Shown here one piece after another: positions 1 to 6,962 of a stretch of 6,962 nucleotides of DNA (position 1 is its first letter; each line of letters starts with the position of its first letter). The stretch is from Pirellulaceae bacterium. Its GTDB lineage: Bacteria > Planctomycetota > Planctomycetia > Pirellulales > Pirellulaceae. The translations under genes and the position numbers were made by a program. Under the pieces are notes generated by a model that worked only from the letters and a program-made list of their open reading frames with translations, was not told the DNA's origin and did no database searches. Where the stretch lies: assembly GCA_013002105.1 (NCBI GenBank), contig JABDKS010000525.1, positions 1-6,962 on the forward strand, given 5' to 3'.

Positions 1-330
1 GATCAGCAGCGGTAGGGCGAAATCGCAGTTCTCTGCGTATCCATCGTCAAACGTAAATGTGATGGTTGGACGATAGGATTGATTGGAATCGACGCGACTC
101 TGCAGTTCGCCCAACGTGATCGGTTCACAGTGCTCGAGACAATGGAGAACATGTCGTCGGAAATCGGTTCGCGAAATAGTCCAATCGTTTGGAAATTGAT
201 CGGCGACGCGATGGTAGAACGGTACATACATCGGCGCTGCACCCCGACGACAGTGGTCTTGCAATCGGGCGTGTCTTGTCGGGTTGGTCAGTGCGACTCT
301 GGCGCGGAGTGCGATTTCACGAAGTCCCAT
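1..330 (-). CDS. Polysaccharide deacetylase (NodB domain), N-terminal part, cut by window edge
   Basis: Reading the minus strand from an ATG at 330-328 gives 110 codons with no stop before the window edge, so the C-terminal part is missing. Residues 36-42 read VPFYHRV and residues 93-98 read TFDDGY. The second is motif 1 of the NodB homology domain (carbohydrate esterase 4), where the first Asp (D95) acts as general base and the second (D96) binds the metal. The YHRV element about 50 residues earlier is common in bacterial deacetylases of this type. Members hydrolyse N- or O-acetyl groups from sugar polymers such as peptidoglycan, chitin-like chains or exopolysaccharide; the substrate cannot be told from this fragment. 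There is no signal peptide at the N-terminus. The ATG is preceded by GGAGG at a 5-nt spacing; a GTG seven codons upstream is in frame but less likely. The metal-binding His motif and the catalytic His lie outside the window. The gene is divergent from the sulfatase. Confidence 0.85.
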   Translation of the reverse strand, partial: MGLREIALRARVALTNPTRHARLQDHCRRGAAPMYVPFYHRVADQFPNDWTISRTDFRRHVLHCLEHCEPITLGELQSRVDSNQSYRPTITFTFDDGYAENCDFALPLLI

Positions 331-644
331 GATGGCCTCCGGCCGGTTCACGCGATTGGGGTACCTATTCAGATCGATCTATAACCATTTACCACACAAA
401 CGGGCTCGATTTCGCCTGGGATGGGCACCATGATTGGGGAACCATCCGCTTTGCGGCGATCGGTCGGATTGTGCCGATTGTGGCAGCCAAGCTGGGTCGG
501 GGATCAGAATCGACGTTCTGGTCAGCAAGATCGTTTGTGATCAGATAAACTTTGTGGTCTACCCGCTTCGTAACCTCGATGCCGCGACGCTCGCGCACCG
601 ATTTCACGCAGCCACCCCACGCTACCGATCAGAGAACGACCGAC
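331..644. other. Divergent intergenic region between deacetylase and sulfatase
   Basis: About 315 bp separate the two divergent start codons. Open frames here overlap on both strands, have no recognisable protein character and are cut off by neighbouring genes, so I read the stretch as non-coding. It must hold the promoters of both genes, but I find no convincing -35/-10 pair and no long inverted repeat. A TGTGATCAGATAAAC stretch near 536-550 has only one half of a CRP-type site. Confidence 0.5.
336..340 (-). promoter_or_regulatory. Shine-Dalgarno sequence of the deacetylase gene
   Basis: The minus strand reads GGAGG, then five bases, then the ATG at 330-328. It fixes this ATG over the in-frame GTG at 351-349. 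It is the only strong ribosome binding site I see at a gene start in this window; the other genes have weak or no complementarity to 16S rRNA. Confidence 0.6.
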
Positions 645-2147
645 ATGACGCTGCGTAATCCAAGAATCCTTTCGATCGCCTGCTTGGTGATATGGTTTAG
701 TTCCGTTACCAGCCTGGCTGTGGGGGCCGATCGACCCAACGTCGTGATGATCGCCATTGACGATCTGAATGACTGGGTGGAGCCCCTGGGAGGTCATCCC
801 GATGTAAAGACGCCGGCGATGAAGCGTTTGGCACAACGCGGAATAACGTTCACCAACGCGCATTGCCAGGCGCCGTTGTGTAACCCGAGCCGTACGTCAC
901 TGATGACCGGTCTGCGGCCGACGACCACGGGAATTTACGGTCTCGCGCCGTGGTTTCGTAACGTGCCCGCGTTTGCGGATGTCGTCACGATGCCGCAGTA
1001 TTTTCAGCAGCGAGGCTACCGAACCTTGATTGGTGGCAAAATTTATCACGGTCGCGGTGGTCGCGGTACATCGCGAGCGTCCGAATGTGACGTGTGGGGA
1101 CCGGGTGCCGGTGTCGGTGCAAAACCAGAGCAGAAGATTATCCCGCCTACACCAGGCGGTAATCATCCATTGATGGACTGGGGAACGTTTCCCCATCGCG
1201 ACGAAGACAAAGGTGACTGGACGGTCGCGTCGTGGGCAGTCGATGAACTGGAAAACATGCCCAACGAAAAACCATTCTTTTTGTCCGTCGGTTTCTTCCT
1301 GCCCCACGTTCCCTGTTATGCCACGCAAAAGTGGTTTGATCTGTATCCGATGGACACGCTGACGATGCCGCCGATCTTGAAGGGGGATCGGGACGATACG
1401 CCGGAATCGTCGTGGTATATCCACTGGGATTTGCCGGAGCCGCGATTGAGTTGGCTGGAGAAAAATGATCAGGTCAAACCGCTGGTTCGCGCCTATCTGG
1501 CGTCGATCAGTTTTGTTGACAGCCAAGTCGGCAGAGTGATCGAAGCGGTTGAGAATTCGCCGTACGCCGACAATACGATTGTGGTTTTGTGGAGCGACCA
1601 CGGCTATCACTTGGGCGAGAAATTGATCTCCGGCAAGAACACGCTCTGGGCGCGGTCGACGCGCGTGCCATTGATCTTTGCGGGCCCCGGAATTCCCGAA
1701 GGTCGAACGTCGGGGGCACCGGTTGAGTTGTTGGACTTGTATCCTACACTCGCCGAGATGGCAGGCTTGGATTCACCCCCGCGCGTTGAAGGTCTCAGTT
1801 TGGCACCGCAAATCAAAGACCCCAACGCACAACGAGACCGGCCAGCTATTTGTACGCACAACGCGGGGAACCATTCGGTGTGCGACACGCGCTGGCGGTA
1901 CATCGTGTACGCCGATGGTGGCGAAGAATTGTACGATCGAGATGCCGATCCCAACGAGCACGTCAATTTGGTCGGACCAGGAACAGAGCGTTCGAAATAC
2001 GCGGATGTGATCAGCGGGCTCGCTCAATGGTTACCCGAATCCGACGCGCCGCTCGCTCCGGGCAGTGCCCACCGAATTCTTGAAAAGCGTGACGACGGAT
2101 TCTACTGGCAGGAGAAGCGGATCGATCCCGCCGCAGCCGTAAAATAG
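645..2147 (+). CDS. Secreted sulfatase, iduronate-2-sulfatase type
   Basis: The 500-residue product is a type I (formylglycine) sulfatase that hydrolyses sulfate esters, probably on a sulfated polysaccharide, outside the cytoplasm. Residues 1-28 form a signal peptide (basic start, hydrophobic core LSIACLVIWFSSV, AVGA before the mature end). The mature protein opens with RPNVVMIAIDDLND, carrying metal ligands D39 and D40. C79 lies in CNPSR (79-83), the CxPSR signature whose Cys becomes formylglycine. Further active-site residues are R83, K132, H135, H221, D318, H319 and K331. These match in order the residues known from human iduronate-2-sulfatase (D45, D46, C84, R88, K135, H138, H229, D334, H335, K347). 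The C-terminal subdomain (ELYDRDADPNEHVNL, about 428-442) is typical of the family. An upstream in-frame ATG at 552 would add 31 residues before the signal peptide, so I chose 645. A formylglycine-generating enzyme must be supplied from elsewhere. The exact substrate is not known. Confidence 0.95.
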   Translation: MTLRNPRILSIACLVIWFSSVTSLAVGADRPNVVMIAIDDLNDWVEPLGGHPDVKTPAMKRLAQRGITFTNAHCQAPLCNPSRTSLMTGLRPTTTGIYGLAPWFRNVPAFADVVTMPQYFQQRGYRTLIGGKIYHGRGGRGTSRASECDVWGPGAGVGAKPEQKIIPPTPGGNHPLMDWGTFPHRDEDKGDWTVASWAVDELENMPNEKPFFLSVGFFLPHVPCYATQKWFDLYPMDTLTMPPILKGDRDDTPESSWYIHWDLPEPRLSWLEKNDQVKPLVRAYLASISFVDSQVGRVIEAVENSPYADNTIVVLWSDHGYHLGEKLISGKNTLWARSTRVPLIFAGPGIPEGRTSGAPVELLDLYPTLAEMAGLDSPPRVEGLSLAPQIKDPNAQRDRPAICTHNAGNHSVCDTRWRYIVYADGGEELYDRDADPNEHVNLVGPGTERSKYADVISGLAQWLPESDAPLAPGSAHRILEKRDDGFYWQEKRIDPAAAVK

Positions 2148-2279
2148 TCCCTAACAACGGTAAAAACGCGGCATCAAATCGCTTCCTTTTCCCGAATCTC
2201 AGGTTTTATGAGCTAGGTTTCACAGACCTTCCTCACGAATCATGGGACTTGCTCTATCGGCGACGCCATCACCAGTCCG

Positions 2280-2528
2280 TTGGACATCGTTCTCTTGGTT
2301 TGCGCTGTAGTCGGGATCCCGGTCCTGATTTGTGCGTTACCAATCGCGATGGGCATTTGTTTCAGGATGCGTCGCCGACTTGTGGCGTCAGATGATTTGT
2401 CCGTGCCCCCGAGGCACAGACGCTCGCCGACCCACAGACACTCGTTCGCACTCGTTCCTGCAGGTTTCGTGCTGCTCGTTATCGGTGCCCTTGCCTTCGT
2501 GATCGCCCTGGTTGGAATAAGTGGTTAA
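2280..2528 (+). CDS. Possible small membrane protein with two transmembrane segments
   Basis: This 82-codon frame begins with TTG at 2280; it is open back to a TAG at 2214-2216 but has no ATG or GTG start. The product has two strongly hydrophobic stretches, about residues 2-28 and 57-80. They are joined by a very basic loop (RMRRR at 29-33, then RHRR, HRH), which by the positive-inside rule would face the cytoplasm. Codon choice looks like that of the neighbouring genes. I do not recognise a family. It lies 132 bp after the sulfatase stop on the same strand, so it could be transcribed with it. There is no Shine-Dalgarno sequence, and a chance open frame is possible; the protein-like topology is the only support. 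Confidence 0.4.
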   Translation: MDIVLLVCAVVGIPVLICALPIAMGICFRMRRRLVASDDLSVPPRHRRSPTHRHSFALVPAGFVLLVIGALAFVIALVGISG

Positions 2529-4262
<1,734 letters not shown>

Positions 4263-4305
4263 TTTCCACCCGTTCGCCTACGACTTGACGAGCCAACAAG
4301 CACGA

Positions 4306-4791
4306 TCAGTTTGACGGTAGCGCCACGTTCGCCGTCTCATTGCGGCGGTGGAAAATAACCGTTGACGGCTCTGAACGGGGACCGCAATAAAAGTGCATCG
4401 GACGCTGGCCGCGATTTCTGCCGATGACCAATAACAGGTCGCCATGAAGTTGATAAATCGCATTGTTTCGTGGTGCGTTGGGTTTGTCGGGGTTCTTGGC
4501 TAGCCAAGTCATCTGCTTGGGCGACGTGGTTGGGTCAAGGGTATAGCTGCCGGCCCAGATCAATTGTTTCTTGTCACCACCATGGATCCAGGTGTAGGTG
4601 AGGGTGCCGTTGTCCAATACCATTTCGCCGGTAGTGTCGCCGTCGATGTGCGCGACCCAGGTGCCTTGGATCTCATGTTGGTGCGATGCCAGATCCTCTT
4701 CCGCGGCCAAGCAACATAACGACGAGAGAAAAACAATGGAACCGAAGAGTCCGCACGACAGAATCGTGGCGAGATTGAATCGAGTGATCAT
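4306..4791 (-). CDS. Small secreted protein, TIGR03067-like planctomycete domain
   Basis: The 161-residue product has an N-terminal signal peptide (MITRFNLAT, hydrophobic core 8-30, likely cleavage after CLAA before EED). The mature part opens with HEIQGTWVAHIDGD (39-52), followed by short beta-strand-like stretches, then YTLDPTTSPKQM (83-94), AIYQLHGDLLLVIG (111-124) and GQRPMHF (128-134). The order 'QGTW', 'LDPT.SPK', 'IY.L.GD.L', 'RP..F' is what I know from TIGR03067, a lipocalin-like beta-rich family greatly expanded in planctomycetes and without an assigned function. I made this match from memory of the motif pattern, not by a profile search. There is no proper lipobox, so I expect a soluble exported protein and not a lipoprotein. 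No Shine-Dalgarno sequence precedes the ATG. Its stop lies only 43 bp from the gdhA stop, on the opposite strand. Confidence 0.75.
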   Translation of the reverse strand: MITRFNLATILSCGLFGSIVFLSSLCCLAAEEDLASHQHEIQGTWVAHIDGDTTGEMVLDNGTLTYTWIHGGDKKQLIWAGSYTLDPTTSPKQMTWLAKNPDKPNAPRNNAIYQLHGDLLLVIGRNRGQRPMHFYCGPRSEPSTVIFHRRNETANVALPSN

Positions 4792-4950
4792 GGGTGAAAC
4801 CTGAGAGGGAAAAGGAGGACAGCAAGTACCCGCGGGACGGAAGTTTGATGATATCGCAGCGCGTCCTGCCAGGGCCCGTGGTGGGCCAGGGTTCTGTGTC
4901 TAAGTTGAATCACTTGATCGGCCAGTCGATTCGTGCGGGACTTGGAGATG

Positions 4951-5058
4951 AGGGCCGCCCGTTGTCCACGTCGCGGCCCTGTCGACGTCGCGGCCCTGTT
5001 GACGTCGCGGCCCCATTGACGTTGTGACAAGGTACCCCGCGTGAGTGATGTGGGGCCG
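4951..5058. other. Potential RNA/DNA secondary structure spanning the repeat
   Basis: AGGGCCGC (4951-4958), just before the array, is the exact reverse complement of GCGGCCCT at the end of unit 1 (4973-4980) and of unit 2 (4990-4997). GGGGCCG (5052-5058), just after the array, is the exact reverse complement of CGGCCCC at the end of unit 3 (5008-5014). A competing hairpin, CCCCGC (5035-5040) with GTGGGG (5050-5055), uses part of the same right arm. Whether any of this forms in a transcript is unknown. Confidence 0.45.
4964..5028. repeat. 17-bp tandem repeat, three copies plus a degenerate one
   Basis: Units are GTCCACGTCGCGGCCCT (4964-4980), GTCGACGTCGCGGCCCT (4981-4997) and GTTGACGTCGCGGCCCC (4998-5014). 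A worn partial unit follows, ATTGACGTTGTGAC (5015-5028). The three full copies differ from each other at one to three positions. The core contains the palindromes GACGTC and, in unit 2, GTCGAC. The array is intergenic and much richer in GC than its surroundings. It could be a minisatellite, a dispersed intergenic repeat of this genome, or part of a structured RNA. Confidence 0.85.
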
Positions 5059-5138
5059 ATAAGCGGCTTGGAACCGCCCGTGGATGGTTCAAATGGTCGC
5101 ATCTCGGAAAATGACGGCTATTTGTGGACTGACACCGC

Positions 5139-5167
5139 TTGTCCATTTTTGCCGTTCCATCGATAGT
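5139..5167 (+). promoter_or_regulatory. Candidate sigma-70-like promoter for the peroxiredoxin gene
   Basis: TTGTCC (5139-5144) and GATAGT (5162-5167) are 17 bp apart; each matches the bacterial -35 or -10 consensus at four of six positions. A start here would give a leader of about 85 nt. This is a weak match of a kind expected often by chance. Confidence 0.2.
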
Positions 5168-5258
5168 GTCTCCAAGAAATTTCGGTCGTCCAACGATCTT
5201 CGATGACTGGACTGCCAAATGTGTTCCCTGTTACTCGATTTGTGAAAAAAGAATCGCC

Positions 5259-5852
5259 ATGAGTGTGTTGGTTACGCAACAAGCCCCTGACTTTACCGCG
5301 CAAGCTGTGATGCCCGATGGACAATTCAAAGAGGTTTCTTTGAGCGATTACAAGGGCAAGTATGTCTTGCTCTTTTTCTGGCCACTGGATTTCACTTTTG
5401 TCTGTCCAACCGAAATTATCGCGTTCAGCGATCGCGCTGGCGATTTTGAGGCGTTGGGAGTTCAAATCCTGGGCGTTTCGATCGATAGTCACTTCACTCA
5501 CTTGGCTTGGACGAATTCGGCTCGCGATCAAGGCGGAATCGGCAAGACATCTTATCCCCTGATTTCGGATTTGAATAAACAGATTTCGCGTGACTACGAC
5601 GTGTTGCTGGACGGTGGCGTGGCGCTACGTGGACTGTTTTTAATCGACCAAGAAGGCGTGGTGCGGCACCAAGTAGTCAACGATTTACCATTGGGTCGCA
5701 GCGTGGACGAGGCGCTGCGAATGGTAAAGGCACTACAGTATTTCGAGAAAAACGGCGAAGTGTGCCCAGCCAACTGGCAAGAAGGCAGCCGCACCATCCA
5801 ACCGGACGTAGAAAAGAGCAAGACGTTCTTTTCTGCCGAATACAGCCAGTAG
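5259..5852 (+). CDS. ahpC: Typical 2-Cys peroxiredoxin (AhpC/Prx1 group)
   Basis: The 197-residue product reduces hydrogen peroxide and organic hydroperoxides in the cytoplasm. The peroxidatic cysteine is C49 in [11 protein letters not shown] (42-52), with P42, T46 and R124 completing the usual active site. The resolving cysteine is C169 in GEVCPANW (166-173), which forms a disulfide with C49 of the partner subunit. The protein has the GGIG loop (92-95) and a C-terminal tail ending [11 protein letters not shown]. Both resemble eukaryotic-type Prx1 more than the 187-residue E. coli AhpC. In-frame codons extend up to an ATG at 5139, but the added 40 residues have no family match, so I start at ATG 5259, where [12 protein letters not shown] matches the family's N-terminus. 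No ahpF reductase lies beside it; reduction probably comes from thioredoxin (inference). The symbol is used in the broad family sense. Confidence 0.95.
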   Translation: MSVLVTQQAPDFTAQAVMPDGQFKEVSLSDYKGKYVLLFFWPLDFTFVCPTEIIAFSDRAGDFEALGVQILGVSIDSHFTHLAWTNSARDQGGIGKTSYPLISDLNKQISRDYDVLLDGGVALRGLFLIDQEGVVRHQVVNDLPLGRSVDEALRMVKALQYFEKNGEVCPANWQEGSRTIQPDVEKSKTFFSAEYSQ

Positions 5853-5880
5853 TGCTTGCTGGTCACCTGCTGAATCCCCG

Positions 5881-5921
5881 GACCGTCGTGCGTTGATGAT
5901 CAAACGTCATCGCGGACGGTC
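5881..5921 (+). terminator. Hairpin downstream of the peroxiredoxin gene, possible terminator
   Basis: GACCGTC (5881-5887) pairs perfectly with GACGGTC (5915-5921). Inside it, GATGA (5895-5899) pairs with TCATC (5907-5911) around a 7-base loop, and a few GC pairs around 5890-5892 and 5912-5914 can join the two stems. It starts 28 bp after the ahpC stop. No T-run follows, so it may act in factor-dependent termination or protect the 3' end of the mRNA. The orientation is assigned from the upstream gene only. Confidence 0.4.
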
Positions 5922-6015
5922 GTGTAGGAATCGACGGTCGCGTGGGATCGTATGCTGAACTTCATTCGCGTATGATTGGCGAGACGCTCGCTCCCTTTCA
6001 ATCCGGTCGACAGCT

Positions 6016-6714
6016 ATGTGGAAAACCGATCCATCCGATGAACCGATTCTCGGTTTGGCCACGTGGCAGCACGGAGACTCGGCTTGGTCGATCGATGCTC
6101 GCGGCGGTGACACTGGAATTCGTCTCATCGACGCTGACTTGATATCCAACGGACTCGCATCGAATGCTGGCGAGTATTGTCGGCTGGCAGCGGTGGATGA
6201 CGCCAACGTGCCGCGGATTGTTGAGCAGTTTGTACGGGGAGACGAACTCCATTTGTCGTTGCCCCAAGCGGAAGGCACCTTTGGTGTCCAACTCACGCTC
6301 ACCCCAATCACGTGCGATGCAGATCGATTGGTGTTGGAAACAATCATTTCCATCCAAACAACGTTGCTCGATACGCACCCGATGCTGGACGTGATTGCAG
6401 ACGCCGAGCAGACAAGCAAACTGAATGCTGCTGCGACGGACGAGATGAGCGGCGCGCCGTCGGTATCGATCGCCCAGCAACGTGATCACAGCACGGCGAT
6501 CCTGCTGGGGCGTCACGACAGTCCCTTCACTTCGGATCGAACAGGTCTGGATCGCTTATCGTTACGGCTGTTCGGTGACTTTCTGGAAAAGGGTGTGATC
6601 CGCAAAGCACGTCCGTGGCTCGTGCTGTCGCGATCGACCACCTCGCCCGACGCGAGTTCGCTGGAGGCATTGCTGGCCGAATTAAACGCGAGTCCGCTGC
6701 CGTTGACTCCTTGA
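6016..6714 (+). CDS. Conserved-looking protein of unknown function
   Basis: I do not recognise this 232-residue protein. It has no signal peptide or membrane segment, so it is probably cytoplasmic. It is rather acidic. The middle third (about 75-125: DELHLSLP, FGVQLTLTPI, RLVLETIISIQTTLL) alternates polar and hydrophobic residues and looks like consecutive beta strands. A low-complexity-like linker (136-158) follows, then ILLGRHDSPF (162-171) and a C-terminal segment, FGDFLEKGVIRKARPWLVLS (186-205). C55 and C100 are the only cysteines. The ATG at 6016 is the first start after an in-frame TGA at 5956; there is no Shine-Dalgarno sequence. It lies 163 bp after ahpC on the same strand, with the hairpin at 5881-5921 between, so co-transcription is doubtful. 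Length, composition and codon choice support a real gene, but no function can be given. Confidence 0.7.
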   Translation: MWKTDPSDEPILGLATWQHGDSAWSIDARGGDTGIRLIDADLISNGLASNAGEYCRLAAVDDANVPRIVEQFVRGDELHLSLPQAEGTFGVQLTLTPITCDADRLVLETIISIQTTLLDTHPMLDVIADAEQTSKLNAAATDEMSGAPSVSIAQQRDHSTAILLGRHDSPFTSDRTGLDRLSLRLFGDFLEKGVIRKARPWLVLSRSTTSPDASSLEALLAELNASPLPLTP

Positions 6715-6962
6715 CCTGCGAAGCGTGAACGATGCTCGCTCCGAATGAGTCGTGATTCTTAAAGAACTTGACCGATCAGTCAGAGACGCTTGAACGTGCA
6801 GAAGGTCAAACGATTCGAGTCGAGATTCACAAGTTGTCGGACGAGGATCAGATTTGTTTTTTCGACACGCAACATCGAAACTTCGTTTGCTGCGAAAAAG
6901 TTTCTTTACGACGCGGTAGCTTGACGATGTATCTAGAGTATCTTTACTTAATACGTGGGATC
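6715..6962. other. Window end, no certain feature
   Basis: A short bulged hairpin (GCG-A-AGC at 6718-6724 with GCTCGC at 6734-6739) starts right after the preceding stop codon and could mark a transcript end. From a TTG at 6768 a plus-strand frame stays open for 65 codons to the window edge. It has no Shine-Dalgarno sequence and no early ATG, and this length is readily expected by chance over six frames. A second weak inverted repeat, AAACTTCG (6878-6885) with CGAA-AAA-GTTT (6893-6903), has a bulge. Confidence 0.3.

Larger units (their letters stand above)
4792..5258. other. Divergent spacer upstream of the peroxiredoxin gene
   Basis: These 467 bp lie between the start codons of the TIGR03067-like gene and the peroxiredoxin gene. 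Overlapping open frames occur on both strands, but they run through a tandem repeat of period 17, which is not a multiple of three, and look non-coding. The stretch holds a perfect 8-bp palindrome CCCGCGGG (4829-4836), a small all-GC hairpin GGCCC/GGGCC (4873-4887), the repeat array at 4964-5028 with its complementary flanks, and a possible promoter at 5139-5167. Confidence 0.6.

Noticed and set aside
536..550. TGTGATCAGATAAAC as a CRP/FNR-type operator for the sulfatase.
   Set aside because: Only one half-site matches; the second half lacks TCACA.
897..1610. A 237-codon open frame on the minus strand.
   Set aside because: It lies entirely within the sulfatase gene, has a composition rich in Arg and Thr, and shows no family signature; it is a shadow of the real gene.
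4964..5028. Short regular repeat that might suggest a CRISPR array.
   Set aside because: The units abut directly with no spacers, are only 17 bp long, and no cas gene is nearby.
4788..5218. Open frames on both strands across the spacer upstream of ahpC.
   Set aside because: They cross a 17-bp repeat that shifts reading frame with every unit, and none has a plausible start or known domain.
5998..6516. Two long minus-strand frames opposite the unknown gene (5907-6419 and 5998-6516).
   Set aside because: They overlap each other and the plus-strand frame, and they lack the strand pattern and composition of a folded protein. The plus-strand frame looks more protein-like, though without homology this is a judgement.
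6811..6830. ATTCGAGTC resembling a tRNA T-loop.
   Set aside because: No flanking T-stem, acceptor stem or anticodon arm can be drawn around it.

Overview
The window looks like chromosomal DNA from a planctomycete, most probably the Pirellulaceae (Rhodopirellula/Pirellula relatives). The reasons are a secreted sulfatase of the iduronate-2-sulfatase type, a small secreted protein with the layout of the planctomycete family TIGR03067, moderately high GC by eye, loosely packed genes on both strands, and start codons that mostly lack a Shine-Dalgarno sequence. This is inference from gene content; there is no rRNA or other marker in the window. Both ends of the sequence are GATC, so it may be the insert of a Sau3AI/MboI clone and not an arbitrary slice.

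Layout. (1) 1-330, minus strand: the N-terminal 110 residues of a polysaccharide deacetylase (NodB domain), cut by the window edge. (2) 331-644: a divergent intergenic region. (3) 645-2147, plus: an exported sulfatase with a complete formylglycine active site. (4) 2280-2528, plus: a possible small protein with two membrane segments and a TTG start. (5) 2529-2894: non-coding, with a strong 34-nt hairpin about 130 bp before gdhA. (6) 2895-4262, plus: hexameric NADP-type glutamate dehydrogenase, gdhA. (7) 4306-4791, minus: a secreted TIGR03067-like protein, convergent with gdhA. (8) 4792-5258: a divergent spacer holding a 17-bp tandem repeat flanked by sequences complementary to the repeat ends. 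(9) 5259-5852, plus: a typical 2-Cys peroxiredoxin (AhpC/Prx1). (10) 5881-5921: a hairpin after that gene. (11) 6016-6714, plus: a 232-residue soluble protein of unknown function. (12) 6715-6962: nothing certain.

The genes do not form an operon. The gaps are wide and the directions alternate, so most are probably single-gene transcripts. The deacetylase and sulfatase could both act on carbohydrate polymers and share a divergent promoter region, but nothing else ties them together. GdhA (ammonium assimilation) and the peroxiredoxin (peroxide detoxification) are ordinary housekeeping enzymes.

I see no clear new multi-gene system. The parts most worth a second look are non-coding: the repeat and its complementary flanks upstream of the peroxiredoxin gene, and the hairpin upstream of gdhA. 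The unknown protein at 6016-6714 is the main uncharacterised gene.
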